Assembly (NCBI RefSeq): GCF_001187865.1
Contig: NZ_LGIT01000004.1
Span: 1 to 64,000 of the forward strand
Direction of reading: 5' to 3'
DNA: 64,000 bases
Source: Klebsiella sp. RIT-PI-d
Lineage (GTDB): Bacteria > Pseudomonadota > Gammaproteobacteria > Enterobacterales > Enterobacteriaceae
Of the stretch, positions 53,937 to 64,000 are shown piece after piece (position 1 is the first letter of the stretch; the number at the start of each line of letters is the position of its first letter). The notes beneath the pieces were generated by a model that saw nothing but the letters and a program-made list of their open reading frames with translations, was not told the origin of the DNA and ran no database searches. Made by a program: the position numbers and the translations under genes.

Positions 53937-54031
53937 GTGGCCGGATCTTTGCTGTGATGACAGAGGTTATTGTGCGACATGCCGCACGGTTTCGGCAATC
54001 CAAATTGCTGTTTCTTTACATTTTCGCAACC

Positions 54032-54208
54032 TCATGATGCTTCACCTGGTTTACCCACAAAAGTCAAGAGGTTGAATTGCAATTGAGAATTAACTGATAC
54101 ACGCTGTAAAATCACTTTGTTACCATCGCGCGTTGCATAATAGCGGGTTAATTCTTGCACGCTGCGTCGGATCTGCTGAGCGGCGACCCACTCACGTAAA
54201 TTATTCAT
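54032..54208 (-). CDS. Hypothetical small protein upstream of nudE (58 aa)
   Basis: An uninterrupted ATG-to-TGA frame on the minus strand encodes 58 residues beginning MNNLREWVAAQQIRRSVQEL and ending FVGKPGEAS. The composition is protein-like, with a charged amphipathic first half, and a CAGG ribosome-binding candidate lies 5 nt upstream. It lies 95 bp before nudE and is divergent from igaA by 32 bp. I do not recognise it and assign no function. It could be spurious. Confidence 0.5.
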   Translation of the reverse strand: MNNLREWVAAQQIRRSVQELTRYYATRDGNKVILQRVSVNSQLQFNLLTFVGKPGEAS

Positions 54209-54240
54209 AAGACCTGTAAGAAAAGTAAGATAGGAAAAGC

Positions 54241-56370
54241 ATGAGCACCTTTTTAATTTTTTTTGCTGCTGTGCTGGCCTGCGTGCTGCTTGCAGGATGG
54301 TTTTTCAGACATAAATTTCATCGCCATCATCTGCCCTGGCTACATAATTTCGCCAGTGCGACGACGCGTAAGCTGACAGCGGACGAGCAGAGTGCCGTAG
54401 AAAATTATCTGGATCGCCTCAGCCGTATCCAGCAATTACCAGTATCCGGTGCCAGTGCACCGCCCGTCTCGTTGAATCTCAGTGCGCAAAGCCATACTGT
54501 AATGGCCCTGACGCGCTCAATTACGCGCTACGGGATTTCCGCAGACGATCCGAATAAATGGCGCTATTTTCTCGACTCCGTTGAAGTCCATTTGCCTCCG
54601 TTCTGGGAGCAATATATTAATGATGAGAATAGCGTTGAGCTGATTTATACCAGCTCATTACCGTTAGTGATTTCGCTTAATGGTCATACGTTGAGTGAGT
54701 ATATTCAGGAGGCGCACGGCCACATTTCGGAACGTATCCCCTCTTCAGGAACGTCGATTCGCGGAGAGGAGAGCGAGCAGATTGAACTGCTGAATATTCG
54801 CCAGCAGACACGTGAAGAATATGCCCTGACTCGTCCAAACCGGTTGCGCGAAGCATTTTTGATTATCGCCTCGTTTTTCTTTATGTATTTTGCTTTGATT
54901 GCGCCAGACGTTTTTTTACCCTGGCTCGTCGGTGGGGCGATTCTACTGCTGGTCGCGGGCATCTGGGGACTGGTTGCACCGCCGATGAAAAGCATGCGGC
55001 GTGAGATTCACTGTCTGCGCGGTACGCCCAAGCGCTGGGGTTTGTTTGGCGAAAATAATCTCGAGCAGATCAATAATATTTCGCTAGGCATTATCGATCT
55101 GATTTATCCGCGCCACTGGCAACCGTGGATCACGCAGGATTTAGGTCAACAAACCAATATTGATATCTATCTTGACCGCCACGTTGTGCGTCAGGGGCGG
55201 TTTTTATCGCTACATGATGAAGTTAAATATTATCCGCTTCAGCACTGGTTACGCAGCACGGTTATCGCCTCGGGTGCGCTTCTGGTGGTTATCATGTTGT
55301 ACGCGACTGTGCCATTAGAGATGCCGTTTAAATTTACCGTTTCCTGGCTTAAGGGCGCACAAACCATTGAGGCCACCAGCGTTAAACAGCTGGAGGAACA
55401 ACGTGTTCGTACCGGAGATACGTTACGAATTCAGGGTAACGGCATGTGTAATATCCATCCGGGCGGCAACTGGTCTCCCCGCTCAAGCTCGCCGTTTATG
55501 CCATTTGATTGCTCACAAATTGTCTGGAACGACGCGCCGCCGCTGCCATTGCCGGAATCGGAAACCGTCAACAATGCCACAGCCCTGATGCAGGCTATTA
55601 ATCAGCAGTTGCATCCTGGCCCGGAAGAAGTCACGCGCGTTAGCCCGGCGCTACGTTCGGCAATTCAAAAGTCAGGAATGGTTTTGCTGGATGATTTTTC
55701 AGATATTGTATTGAAAACAAAACAGCTTTGCGCCTCTGCGGATGAGTGTGTAAGGCTTAAAAATGCGCTGGTTAATCTTGGCAATACCAAAGACTGGGAT
55801 ACGCTAACCAAACGCGCCAGCGCAGGCAGGCTGGACGGGATTAATGTTCTGCTGCGTCCGGTCAGCGCAGAATCACTGGAAAATATGGTGAAAACCACCG
55901 CTGCGCCGTTTGTGACGCGCGAAACCTCACGGGCGGCTCAGGCGCTTAACAGCCCGGCGCCCGGCGGTTTTCTCATCTCCAGCGACGAAGGCAGTGATTT
56001 GGTTAATCAGCCCTATCCACCGATTGCGCTTTATGATTATCCGGCCCATGAGCAATGGGGAGAGTTCCAGCGGCTGGCAGAAATGTTGATGCATACGCCG
56101 TTTACGGCGGAAGGTATTGTCACAAAACTGTTTACCGATGCCAACGGAACGCAGCACATCAGTTTGCACCGCATGCCCGATCGGGCAGAACTGTGGCGTT
56201 ATATGGCGACCACGCTACTGATGCTGGCGATGATAATATGCGCGCTTTACAACGGTGCGCTGGCCCTTCGCCGTTATCAGCGCAACCGTACCCGGCTGGC
56301 GCAGATCCACAAGTATTACGATAGCTGCTTAAATCCGGTATTAATCCCGTCCCCGGATAAGCGCTCCTGA
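54241..56370 (+). CDS. igaA: Rcs phosphorelay inhibitor IgaA (YrfF)
   Basis: IgaA is an inner-membrane protein that restrains the Rcs envelope-stress phosphorelay by contacting RcsD; it is essential when Rcs is intact. The 709 residues have an N-terminal membrane segment (about 1-20), further segments near 205-245 and 340-360 and a last one near 655-680, with a large periplasmic domain between. Length is as in E. coli. Confidence 0.96.
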   Translation: MSTFLIFFAAVLACVLLAGWFFRHKFHRHHLPWLHNFASATTRKLTADEQSAVENYLDRLSRIQQLPVSGASAPPVSLNLSAQSHTVMALTRSITRYGISADDPNKWRYFLDSVEVHLPPFWEQYINDENSVELIYTSSLPLVISLNGHTLSEYIQEAHGHISERIPSSGTSIRGEESEQIELLNIRQQTREEYALTRPNRLREAFLIIASFFFMYFALIAPDVFLPWLVGGAILLLVAGIWGLVAPPMKSMRREIHCLRGTPKRWGLFGENNLEQINNISLGIIDLIYPRHWQPWITQDLGQQTNIDIYLDRHVVRQGRFLSLHDEVKYYPLQHWLRSTVIASGALLVVIMLYATVPLEMPFKFTVSWLKGAQTIEATSVKQLEEQRVRTGDTLRIQGNGMCNIHPGGNWSPRSSSPFMPFDCSQIVWNDAPPLPLPESETVNNATALMQAINQQLHPGPEEVTRVSPALRSAIQKSGMVLLDDFSDIVLKTKQLCASADECVRLKNALVNLGNTKDWDTLTKRASAGRLDGINVLLRPVSAESLENMVKTTAAPFVTRETSRAAQALNSPAPGGFLISSDEGSDLVNQPYPPIALYDYPAHEQWGEFQRLAEMLMHTPFTAEGIVTKLFTDANGTQHISLHRMPDRAELWRYMATTLLMLAMIICALYNGALALRRYQRNRTRLAQIHKYYDSCLNPVLIPSPDKRS

Positions 56371-56426
56371 CTCTGAATAGCGGCAGTTGTGGTACGCTGT
56401 CGCCTTTCTTTGCGCTGGAGAGTGTT

Positions 56427-57110
56427 ATGCATCTTGATATCTGCTGGCAGGACGTCGACACGGTCCTGCTCGATATGGACGGTACCCTGCTCGACCTCGC
56501 GTTCGACAACTATTTCTGGCAAACACTGGTCCCTGAAACCTGGGGTGCTGCGCGCGGCGTAAGTGCACAGGAGGCACAAGCGCTCATGCGCCAGGAATAC
56601 AGCGCCGTGCAGCATACGCTAAACTGGTATTGTCTGGATTACTGGAGCGAACGGCTGGGGCTGGATATCTGCGCCATGACTACGGCACAAGGATCGCGCG
56701 CGCTATTACGCGAGGACACAATCCCTTTTCTTGATGAGCTTAAAGCCTACGGCAAGCAGCGTATTTTGTTGACCAACGCGCATCCGCATAATCTGGCGGT
56801 GAAGCTCGAACACACAGGTCTTGGCGCGCACCTTGATTTATTACTTTCTACCCATACATTTGGTTATCCCAAAGAGGATCAGCGGCTCTGGCAGGCGGTA
56901 GCGCAAAAAACGGAGCTTGATCCGGCGAGAACGCTCTTTATTGATGACAGCGAGCCTATTCTGGATGCCGCCGCCCGCTTTGGGATCCGCTACTGCCTTG
57001 GCGTCACCAATCCGGATTCCGGCCTGGCGGACAAGCACTATTTGCGTCATCCGTCGCTGAATGACTATCGGCGGTTGATCCCCTCACTCACCGTGAAGGA
57101 ATTGCCATGA
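56427..57110 (+). CDS. yrfG: GMP/IMP nucleotidase YrfG (HAD family)
   Basis: A 227-residue HAD phosphatase; the E. coli homologue hydrolyses purine nucleotides. Nucleophile D16 and acid D18 are in VLLDMDGTLLD, and motif IV is LFIDDSEPILDA. It overlaps hslR by 4 nt, forming yrfG-hslR-hslO. Confidence 0.95.
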   Translation: MHLDICWQDVDTVLLDMDGTLLDLAFDNYFWQTLVPETWGAARGVSAQEAQALMRQEYSAVQHTLNWYCLDYWSERLGLDICAMTTAQGSRALLREDTIPFLDELKAYGKQRILLTNAHPHNLAVKLEHTGLGAHLDLLLSTHTFGYPKEDQRLWQAVAQKTELDPARTLFIDDSEPILDAAARFGIRYCLGVTNPDSGLADKHYLRHPSLNDYRRLIPSLTVKELP

Positions 57111-57508
57111 AAGAAGCACCCTCTGACAGCGTCAGACTGGATAAATGGCTATGGGCGGCCCGATTTTACAAAACGCGTGCGCTGGCGCGCGAAATGGTTG
57201 AAGGCGGCAAAGTGCATTATAACGGTCAGCGCAGCAAACCGAGTAAAATCGTAGAGCTCAATGCCACCCTGACGCTGCGTCAGGGTAACGATGAGCGAAC
57301 GGTTGTTATAACTGCTATTACCGCCCAGCGCCGTCCGGCGACAGAAGCCAGCGCGCTTTATGAAGAGACAGCGGAAAGCGTTATAAAGCGCGAGAAAATT
57401 ACGCTGGCACGTAAGATGAACGCCCTGACCATGCCGCACCCCGACAGGCGACCGGATAAAAAAGAACGCCGCGACCTGATGAGATTTAAACACGGCGAAA
57501 ACGAATAA
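57107..57508 (+). CDS. hslR: Heat shock ribosome-associated protein HslR (Hsp15)
   Basis: Hsp15 binds stalled free 50S subunits carrying peptidyl-tRNA. The 133 residues have an N-terminal S4 RNA-binding domain (VRLDKWLWAARFYKTRALA) and a strongly basic C terminus. It is coupled to yrfG by ATGA overlap and lies 24 bp before hslO. Confidence 0.96.
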   Translation: MKEAPSDSVRLDKWLWAARFYKTRALAREMVEGGKVHYNGQRSKPSKIVELNATLTLRQGNDERTVVITAITAQRRPATEASALYEETAESVIKREKITLARKMNALTMPHPDRRPDKKERRDLMRFKHGENE

Positions 57509-57532
57509 CGTTCGCCCGCAAGAGAGACCACT

Positions 57533-58411
57533 ATGACTCAACACGATCAGCTTCACCGTTACCTGTTTGAAAACTATGCCGTCCGCGGCGAAATGGTAAC
57601 CGTGTCGGAAAGCCTGCAAGAGATCCTTGCCAACCATAGCTATCCGCTGCCGGTGAAAACTATCCTTGCCGAACTGCTGGTTGCGACCAGCCTGCTGACG
57701 GCAACGCTGAAATTTGATGGTGATATTACCGTGCAGCTTCAGGGCGATGGCCCCATGAATCTGGCCGTGATTAACGGTAATAACCACCAGCAGTTACGTG
57801 GCGTGGCGCGTATTCAGGGAGAGATCCCGGAAGGTGCCGACATGAAAACGCTGATTGGTAATGGCTATCTGGTCATCACCATCACGCCAGAAGAGGGTGA
57901 GCGTTATCAGGGCGTTGTCGGGCTTGAAGGCGATACGCTGGCAGCCTGCCTGGAAGATTATTTTATGCGTTCCGAACAGCTGCCGACACGTCTGTTTATT
58001 CGTACTGGTGAAGTGGACGGTAGACCGGCGGCAGGTGGCATGCTGTTACAGGTTCTCCCGGCTCAGGAGACGCAGGTTAATGACTTCGAGCATCTGGCGA
58101 CGCTGACCGAAACCATTAAAGCCGACGAACTCTTTACCTTACCTGCAACCGAGGTATTGTGGCGTCTTTATCATGAAGAAGAAGTCACCCTGTTCGATCC
58201 GCAGAACGTCGAGTTCAAGTGCACGTGCTCGCGTGAACGCTGTGCTGGCGCACTGAAAACCCTGCCGGATGAAGAGCTGGACAGCATTCTGGCGGAAGAC
58301 GGTGAGATTGACATGAACTGCGATTACTGCGGCAGTCACTATGTTTTTGACGCGATGGATATTGCTGCCATCCGCAATAACGCCTCTCCGGGCGATCCGC
58401 AGGTTCATTAA
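57533..58411 (+). CDS. hslO: Redox-regulated chaperone Hsp33
   Basis: Hsp33 is a cytosolic holdase switched on by oxidation. The 292 residues end with the zinc redox switch: CxC in [10 protein letters not shown] and CxxC in [10 protein letters not shown]. Oxidation releases zinc and unfolds the linker. Length equals E. coli. Confidence 0.97.
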   Translation: MTQHDQLHRYLFENYAVRGEMVTVSESLQEILANHSYPLPVKTILAELLVATSLLTATLKFDGDITVQLQGDGPMNLAVINGNNHQQLRGVARIQGEIPEGADMKTLIGNGYLVITITPEEGERYQGVVGLEGDTLAACLEDYFMRSEQLPTRLFIRTGEVDGRPAAGGMLLQVLPAQETQVNDFEHLATLTETIKADELFTLPATEVLWRLYHEEEVTLFDPQNVEFKCTCSRERCAGALKTLPDEELDSILAEDGEIDMNCDYCGSHYVFDAMDIAAIRNNASPGDPQVH

Positions 58412-58426
58412 GCTTTACGCTACTCA

Positions 58427-58452
58427 GGCAAGGGGCATTGCTGCCCCTTGCC
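58427..58452. terminator. Bidirectional hairpin between hslO and yhgE
   Basis: An 11-bp perfect stem GGCAAGGGGCA/TGCCCCTTGCC with loop TTGC lies between the convergent genes. T-runs are lacking on both sides, but the stem is very stable. Confidence 0.65.
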
Positions 58453-58464
58453 GCCTTCTAATGC

Positions 58465-60210
58465 CTACTCATCCGAATAGTAATCAATTTTAATACGCTT
58501 GCCGTTAACACTCAGATCCTGCCAGACCTTAGGCACCATTTTCACCTGCCCCTGTTCCAGCGCGGTGAGTAAAGTGGCTTTGTCGATTGACGGCGGAAAA
58601 TTCCAGACGCTGGCGTTCGAGCTCCACTTGTTTTCCCGGCGCGTGAAAACGATGATCCGTTTCTCATCAAGATTGAAATAAATCCATTCCGCGTTTCCGT
58701 CCTGATTTAAATCTTGCGCCAGCAGCCAGCAATTTTTCTGCGCGCTCAGACAAGCAGAAGCCTCTTGACTCCGAATAAGGATCTGCTCCCAGAGCGCGTT
58801 GTCAGGTTTAATATCCGTGGAGGCGAGTTGAATATTGCGCTGTAAAAATGCACGGTCAATAACCTCGTCAGACGAGGGTTGCTCTTTACCCAGTAAGGTG
58901 TTCAACGTGCGCACGCGCTCGCTGTCGCTGGTAAAGTTGGCATCCTGTTGCAAAGCCCGTAGTGCAGCATGGCCGCGCCGCCCGGCTTCATCCAGCATGG
59001 ATAGACTGAGATCCTGCGTGGTGGTCTGGCCGCTATGATAGCGCGCCATCTGGCTATTAACGCTGATACGATAGCGGTCGAGTACCGGTGAATGTATCAG
59101 GATCAATATCACCAGCATAAATAACGCCACGCACTGATTAAAACGTCCCTGAACAGGCAGCGGATTTTGCCAGCGGCGGATAAGATTAAAAGCATAGCCG
59201 CAGGCCCAGACCAGCGAAATCACGGTAATTAGCGCGCCGTACACACGTTCCGGCGTCCAGCCATACTGGGCAATACGTACCCACATCGCCCAGCCAGCCA
59301 GCAGCGCCAGCAGGGGTGAAAGAATAAGCGCTACGCGTACCAGATAGCGCAGCCCCTGCGGATACGGCAGTTCGCGTTTCTCCGGTGCCCAGACTACGGC
59401 CACCAGCACCAGCAGCATCCAGATAAGACAGTTTAAGAGGCCGGCTGCGGAAATACGCGTGGAAATAGTCTCAAGGCCGACAAAGGGCAGCGTCACCATA
59501 AACAGCAGCACAATCAGCGCCACCAGCGGTAGCAGTCCGCGTGCAATCTGCGCCAGCAGACTTTGCACCGCCTGAATCAGACGTGATTCACTTCGCGCCA
59601 GGATAAGCACTAAGGCACAGATCAGCCCGGTTGACAGGTAAAAAAACCATTTTGTCTCTAAGAACAACCAGGAAAAGAAGCCAATATTCAGCAGCTCAAA
59701 TAATTCTGCCCACAGGCAAAGTACGGTCCATACCAGGCTGAGGGTCAGGAAAATGAGCAGGAGCGACAGCCCGTTCTGCCAGAGGCACTGATAGAAAAAG
59801 GCATAGCCTGCGCGAAAATGCCCCGTTTGCAGACGCGCCTGCAGCCAGGGCAGCATTAACATCACCATAACCAGCAAGAGCAACGCATAGACGATAAGCG
59901 CGCCCTGCAATCGCCAGCTATCAATCCCTCTAAAGTTCCAGCTCACCCACCAGCCCATCGCGCAGACCACGATCAGCACCAGAGCCAGCCCGACCCACAG
60001 CGCAGGCTGACGAAAACGTTCGATCGCAAACAGTAACGTTATTGAGATCGCAACGCTACTCATCACGCCATAGACCATATAGTTATTGATGGCGGGCAGC
60101 GCGTGGGCCGTAATGATCTCTAATAAAATATAGCAAAGCAGCCCCTGTAGCAGACCTGCGGCAATCATGCCCCATCGGGTAGCGGGCGAAAGTGAATGAA
60201 CTCTGTCCAT
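58465..60210 (-). CDS. yhgE: YhgE, DUF4153-type inner-membrane protein
   Basis: A polytopic membrane protein with about ten hydrophobic segments in its first 400 residues and a soluble C-terminal domain (after LDRYRISVNSQMARYHSGQT). Its function is unknown. I prefer the ATG at 60210 (MDRVHSLSPATRW, 581 aa, close to E. coli 574), which has a GGA ribosome-binding site; in-frame ATGs at 60234 and 60252 lack one. Confidence 0.85.
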   Translation of the reverse strand: MDRVHSLSPATRWGMIAAGLLQGLLCYILLEIITAHALPAINNYMVYGVMSSVAISITLLFAIERFRQPALWVGLALVLIVVCAMGWWVSWNFRGIDSWRLQGALIVYALLLLVMVMLMLPWLQARLQTGHFRAGYAFFYQCLWQNGLSLLLIFLTLSLVWTVLCLWAELFELLNIGFFSWLFLETKWFFYLSTGLICALVLILARSESRLIQAVQSLLAQIARGLLPLVALIVLLFMVTLPFVGLETISTRISAAGLLNCLIWMLLVLVAVVWAPEKRELPYPQGLRYLVRVALILSPLLALLAGWAMWVRIAQYGWTPERVYGALITVISLVWACGYAFNLIRRWQNPLPVQGRFNQCVALFMLVILILIHSPVLDRYRISVNSQMARYHSGQTTTQDLSLSMLDEAGRRGHAALRALQQDANFTSDSERVRTLNTLLGKEQPSSDEVIDRAFLQRNIQLASTDIKPDNALWEQILIRSQEASACLSAQKNCWLLAQDLNQDGNAEWIYFNLDEKRIIVFTRRENKWSSNASVWNFPPSIDKATLLTALEQGQVKMVPKVWQDLSVNGKRIKIDYYSDE

Positions 60211-60337
60211 AGCGGTATCCGAATTAGCTGACATACAAGGATGACGTCTCATCACCCAAAGAGACTGATTATAGATAAGAGCAAAACAGCAAAGAGCCAT
60301 ATGTAAATGAAACTCTTTCGTAATTAACTTACATGAA

Positions 60338-60353
60338 TGCGATTACACTCACA
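60338..60353. promoter_or_regulatory. CRP-like site upstream of pckA
   Basis: TGCGA-TTACAC-TCACA matches the CRP consensus with one mismatch, about 222 bp before the pckA start. E. coli pck is CRP-dependent and rises in stationary phase, which fits. The rest of the 274-bp spacer holds no gene. Confidence 0.65.
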
Positions 60354-60574
60354 AACTACCAGATTTATTCTCTGTTATTTAACGTTCTGGAAACATATTC
60401 CAAAGCGATAAGGAATTTACTGCCATAATCAGCACCGCTTTGTATCCGGAGTGGCAGCGTTTTATGTCACAAGGGTTTTGTCCGGATGCGTAAATCTATG
60501 AGCCGCGTCGCGGTTAATTAACGAAGAAAAACCCTACAATTCGAGGCAGTACATCTTGGCTAAGGAGTAGTGAC

Positions 60575-62194
60575 ATGCGCGTTAACGAATTAACCCCGCA
60601 AGATCTCAAGGCTTATGGTATCAACGACGTTCAGACTATCGTTTACAACCCTGATTATGACACGCTGTACCAGGAGGAATTAAATCCTCACCTGGAAGGA
60701 TACGAGCGCGGCGTGCTAACGAACTCAGGTGCAATCGCCGTCGACACCGGTATTTTTACCGGCCGTTCGCCGAAGGATAAGTACATCGTTCGCGATGATA
60801 CCACTCGCGATACCGTGTGGTGGTCAGATAAAGGCAAAGGCAAGAACGATAACAAACCGCTCACGCCACAGACCTGGCAGCATTTAAAAGGGCTCGTCAC
60901 GCAGCAACTTTCAGGTAAACGCCTGTTCGTTATCGATGCATTCTGCGGTGCGAACGCAGATACCCGTTTGTCAGTGCGATTTATTACCGAGGTCGCATGG
61001 CAGGCTCACTTCGTCAAAAACATGTTTATCCGCCCGACCGAAGAGGAGCTGGCAGAGTTTACCCCAGACTTCATCGTGATGAACGGGGCGAAATGCACTA
61101 ACCCACAGTGGAAAGAGCAGGGCCTGAACTCAGAGAACTTTGTGGCATTTAACCTGACCGAGCGCATCCAGCTTATTGGCGGCACGTGGTACGGCGGGGA
61201 AATGAAGAAAGGGATGTTCTCAATCATGAACTACCTGCTGCCGCTGAAAGGTATTGCCTCGATGCACTGCTCGGCTAATGTCGGCGCGGACGGTGACGTT
61301 GCCGTGTTCTTTGGCCTCTCCGGCACGGGTAAAACAACGCTGTCAACCGACCCGAAACGCCGCCTGATTGGCGATGATGAACACGGCTGGGATGATGACG
61401 GCGTATTTAACTTTGAAGGCGGCTGCTACGCCAAAACCATTAAACTGTCTGAAGAGGCGGAACCGGATATTTATCATGCGATCCGCCGCGACGCCCTGCT
61501 GGAAAACGTGACCGTGCGTGAAGACGGCTCTATTGATTATGATGACGGCTCGAAAACGGAGAATACCCGCGTTTCCTATCCGATTTATCATATCGATAAT
61601 ATCGTCAAACCCGTCTCTAAGGCCGGCCATGCCACAAAGGTCATTTTCCTGACCGCCGACGCGTTTGGCGTACTGCCTCCGGTGTCTCGTCTTAGCGCAA
61701 ACCAAACGCAATATCACTTTTTGTCAGGCTTTACGGCTAAGCTTGCCGGTACTGAACGCGGTATTACTGAACCTACGCCGACGTTCTCAGCCTGCTTCGG
61801 CGCGGCTTTCCTGTCGCTGCATCCGACCCAGTATTCAGAAGTGCTGGTGAAACGGATGCTGGCCTCAGGCGCGCAGGCTTACCTGGTGAATACCGGCTGG
61901 AACGGGACGGGTAAGCGCATCTCCATTAAAAATACCCGCGCCATTATCGACGCCATTCTCAATGGTTCCCTCGACGATGCTGAAACGTTTACGTTGCCGA
62001 TATTCAACCTTGCGGTGCCAACCAACCTGCCGGGCGTCGATACCGCTATTCTCGATCCGCGCAATACCTACGCCTCACCTGAGCAATGGCAGGAAAAAGC
62101 CCACGCGCTGGCGAAATTGTTTATCAGTAATTTTGAGAAGTATACCGATACGCCAGCAGGCGCGGCATTAGTGAGTGCGGGTCCGAAAGTGTGA
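60575..62194 (+). CDS. pckA: Phosphoenolpyruvate carboxykinase (ATP)
   Basis: PckA converts oxaloacetate and ATP to phosphoenolpyruvate, the entry step of gluconeogenesis. The 539 residues contain the P-loop [11 protein letters not shown] (about 248-258), the metal-site [11 protein letters not shown] and the [12 protein letters not shown] segment. Length is as in E. coli (540). Confidence 0.98.
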   Translation: MRVNELTPQDLKAYGINDVQTIVYNPDYDTLYQEELNPHLEGYERGVLTNSGAIAVDTGIFTGRSPKDKYIVRDDTTRDTVWWSDKGKGKNDNKPLTPQTWQHLKGLVTQQLSGKRLFVIDAFCGANADTRLSVRFITEVAWQAHFVKNMFIRPTEEELAEFTPDFIVMNGAKCTNPQWKEQGLNSENFVAFNLTERIQLIGGTWYGGEMKKGMFSIMNYLLPLKGIASMHCSANVGADGDVAVFFGLSGTGKTTLSTDPKRRLIGDDEHGWDDDGVFNFEGGCYAKTIKLSEEAEPDIYHAIRRDALLENVTVREDGSIDYDDGSKTENTRVSYPIYHIDNIVKPVSKAGHATKVIFLTADAFGVLPPVSRLSANQTQYHFLSGFTAKLAGTERGITEPTPTFSACFGAAFLSLHPTQYSEVLVKRMLASGAQAYLVNTGWNGTGKRISIKNTRAIIDAILNGSLDDAETFTLPIFNLAVPTNLPGVDTAILDPRNTYASPEQWQEKAHALAKLFISNFEKYTDTPAGAALVSAGPKV

Positions 62195-62203
62195 CCGTGG
62201 GTG

Positions 62204-62261
62204 TCGGGTACATCAGCCTTGTACCCGATGCGTCCTGCCCAGGCCGGGTGATCCACCCGGC
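62204..62261 (+). terminator. Tandem hairpins after pckA
   Basis: Two stems follow the pckA stop: TCGGGTACA/TGTACCCGA (62204-62228) and GCCGGGTG/CACCCGGC with loop ATC (62243-62261). Neither has a T-run. They lie between convergent pckA and envZ and may block read-through both ways. Confidence 0.6.
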
Positions 62262-62282
62262 ACTTACGGGATCAACGTAACG

Positions 62283-64000
<1,718 letters not shown>

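Overview
This window is chromosomal DNA of a member of the Enterobacteriaceae (the E. coli / Enterobacter / Klebsiella group). From tufA-fusA-rpsG-rpsL at the left edge to envZ-ompR at the right edge, gene order follows the E. coli K-12 str-crp-nir-dam-mrcA-ompR segment almost gene for gene, with product lengths equal or nearly equal to those of E. coli. Genus cannot be fixed by eye; the malonate decarboxylase cluster, the NadV salvage genes and the ERIC repeats suggest an Enterobacter/Kosakonia/Leclercia/Klebsiella-like genome rather than E. coli.

Layout. 1-3.5 kb: str operon (tufA partial, fusA, rpsG, rpsL) with a strong sigma70 promoter. 3.5-5.3 kb: yheO-tusDCB (tRNA 2-thiolation sulfur relay). 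5.4-5.5 kb: a diverged ERIC-like repeat. 5.6-12.3 kb: fkpA, slyX, slyD, yheV, kefB-kefG and yheS. 12.3-24 kb: an accessory block absent from E. coli K-12 between yheS and yheT. It holds mdcR and the mdcABCDEFGH malonate decarboxylase/transport operon, then prs-like-nadV and the divergent regulator nrtR (nicotinamide to NMN salvage). 24-40.5 kb: yheT, yheU, prkB, yhfA, crp, yhfK, argD, pabA, the fic/yhfG toxin-antitoxin pair, ppiA, tsgA, nirBDC-cysG and yhfL. The frl/yhf genes that follow yhfL in E. coli K-12 are missing, so trpS comes next. 40.5-50.6 kb: the long minus-strand dam cluster (hofMNOPQ, aroK, aroB, damX, dam, rpe, gph, trpS). 50.7-64 kb: mrcA, nudE, a small unlisted ORF, igaA, yrfG, hslR, hslO, yhgE, pckA, envZ and ompR (partial).

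Working together: mdcA-H encode a complete soluble malonate decarboxylase (subunits A, C, D, E), its prosthetic-group synthesis and loading enzymes (B, G, H) and a malonate carrier (F), all probably controlled by MdcR. The adjacent prs-like/nadV pair should make PRPP and then NMN from nicotinamide, and is probably repressed by NrtR through two boxes overlapping its promoter. The core segment carries readable control sites: NarL and FNR boxes at nirB in the E. coli geometry, paired ARG boxes before argD, CRP sites before ppiA and pckA, and a sigmaE-type promoter before fkpA.

No rRNA, tRNA, CRISPR array, insertion sequence or prophage was seen. The most unusual features are an exact 127-bp ERIC element that supplies the last 14 codons and stop of mdcB, a 33-bp palindrome upstream of mdcA, the tandem candidate NrtR operators, and a 58-codon small ORF upstream of nudE.
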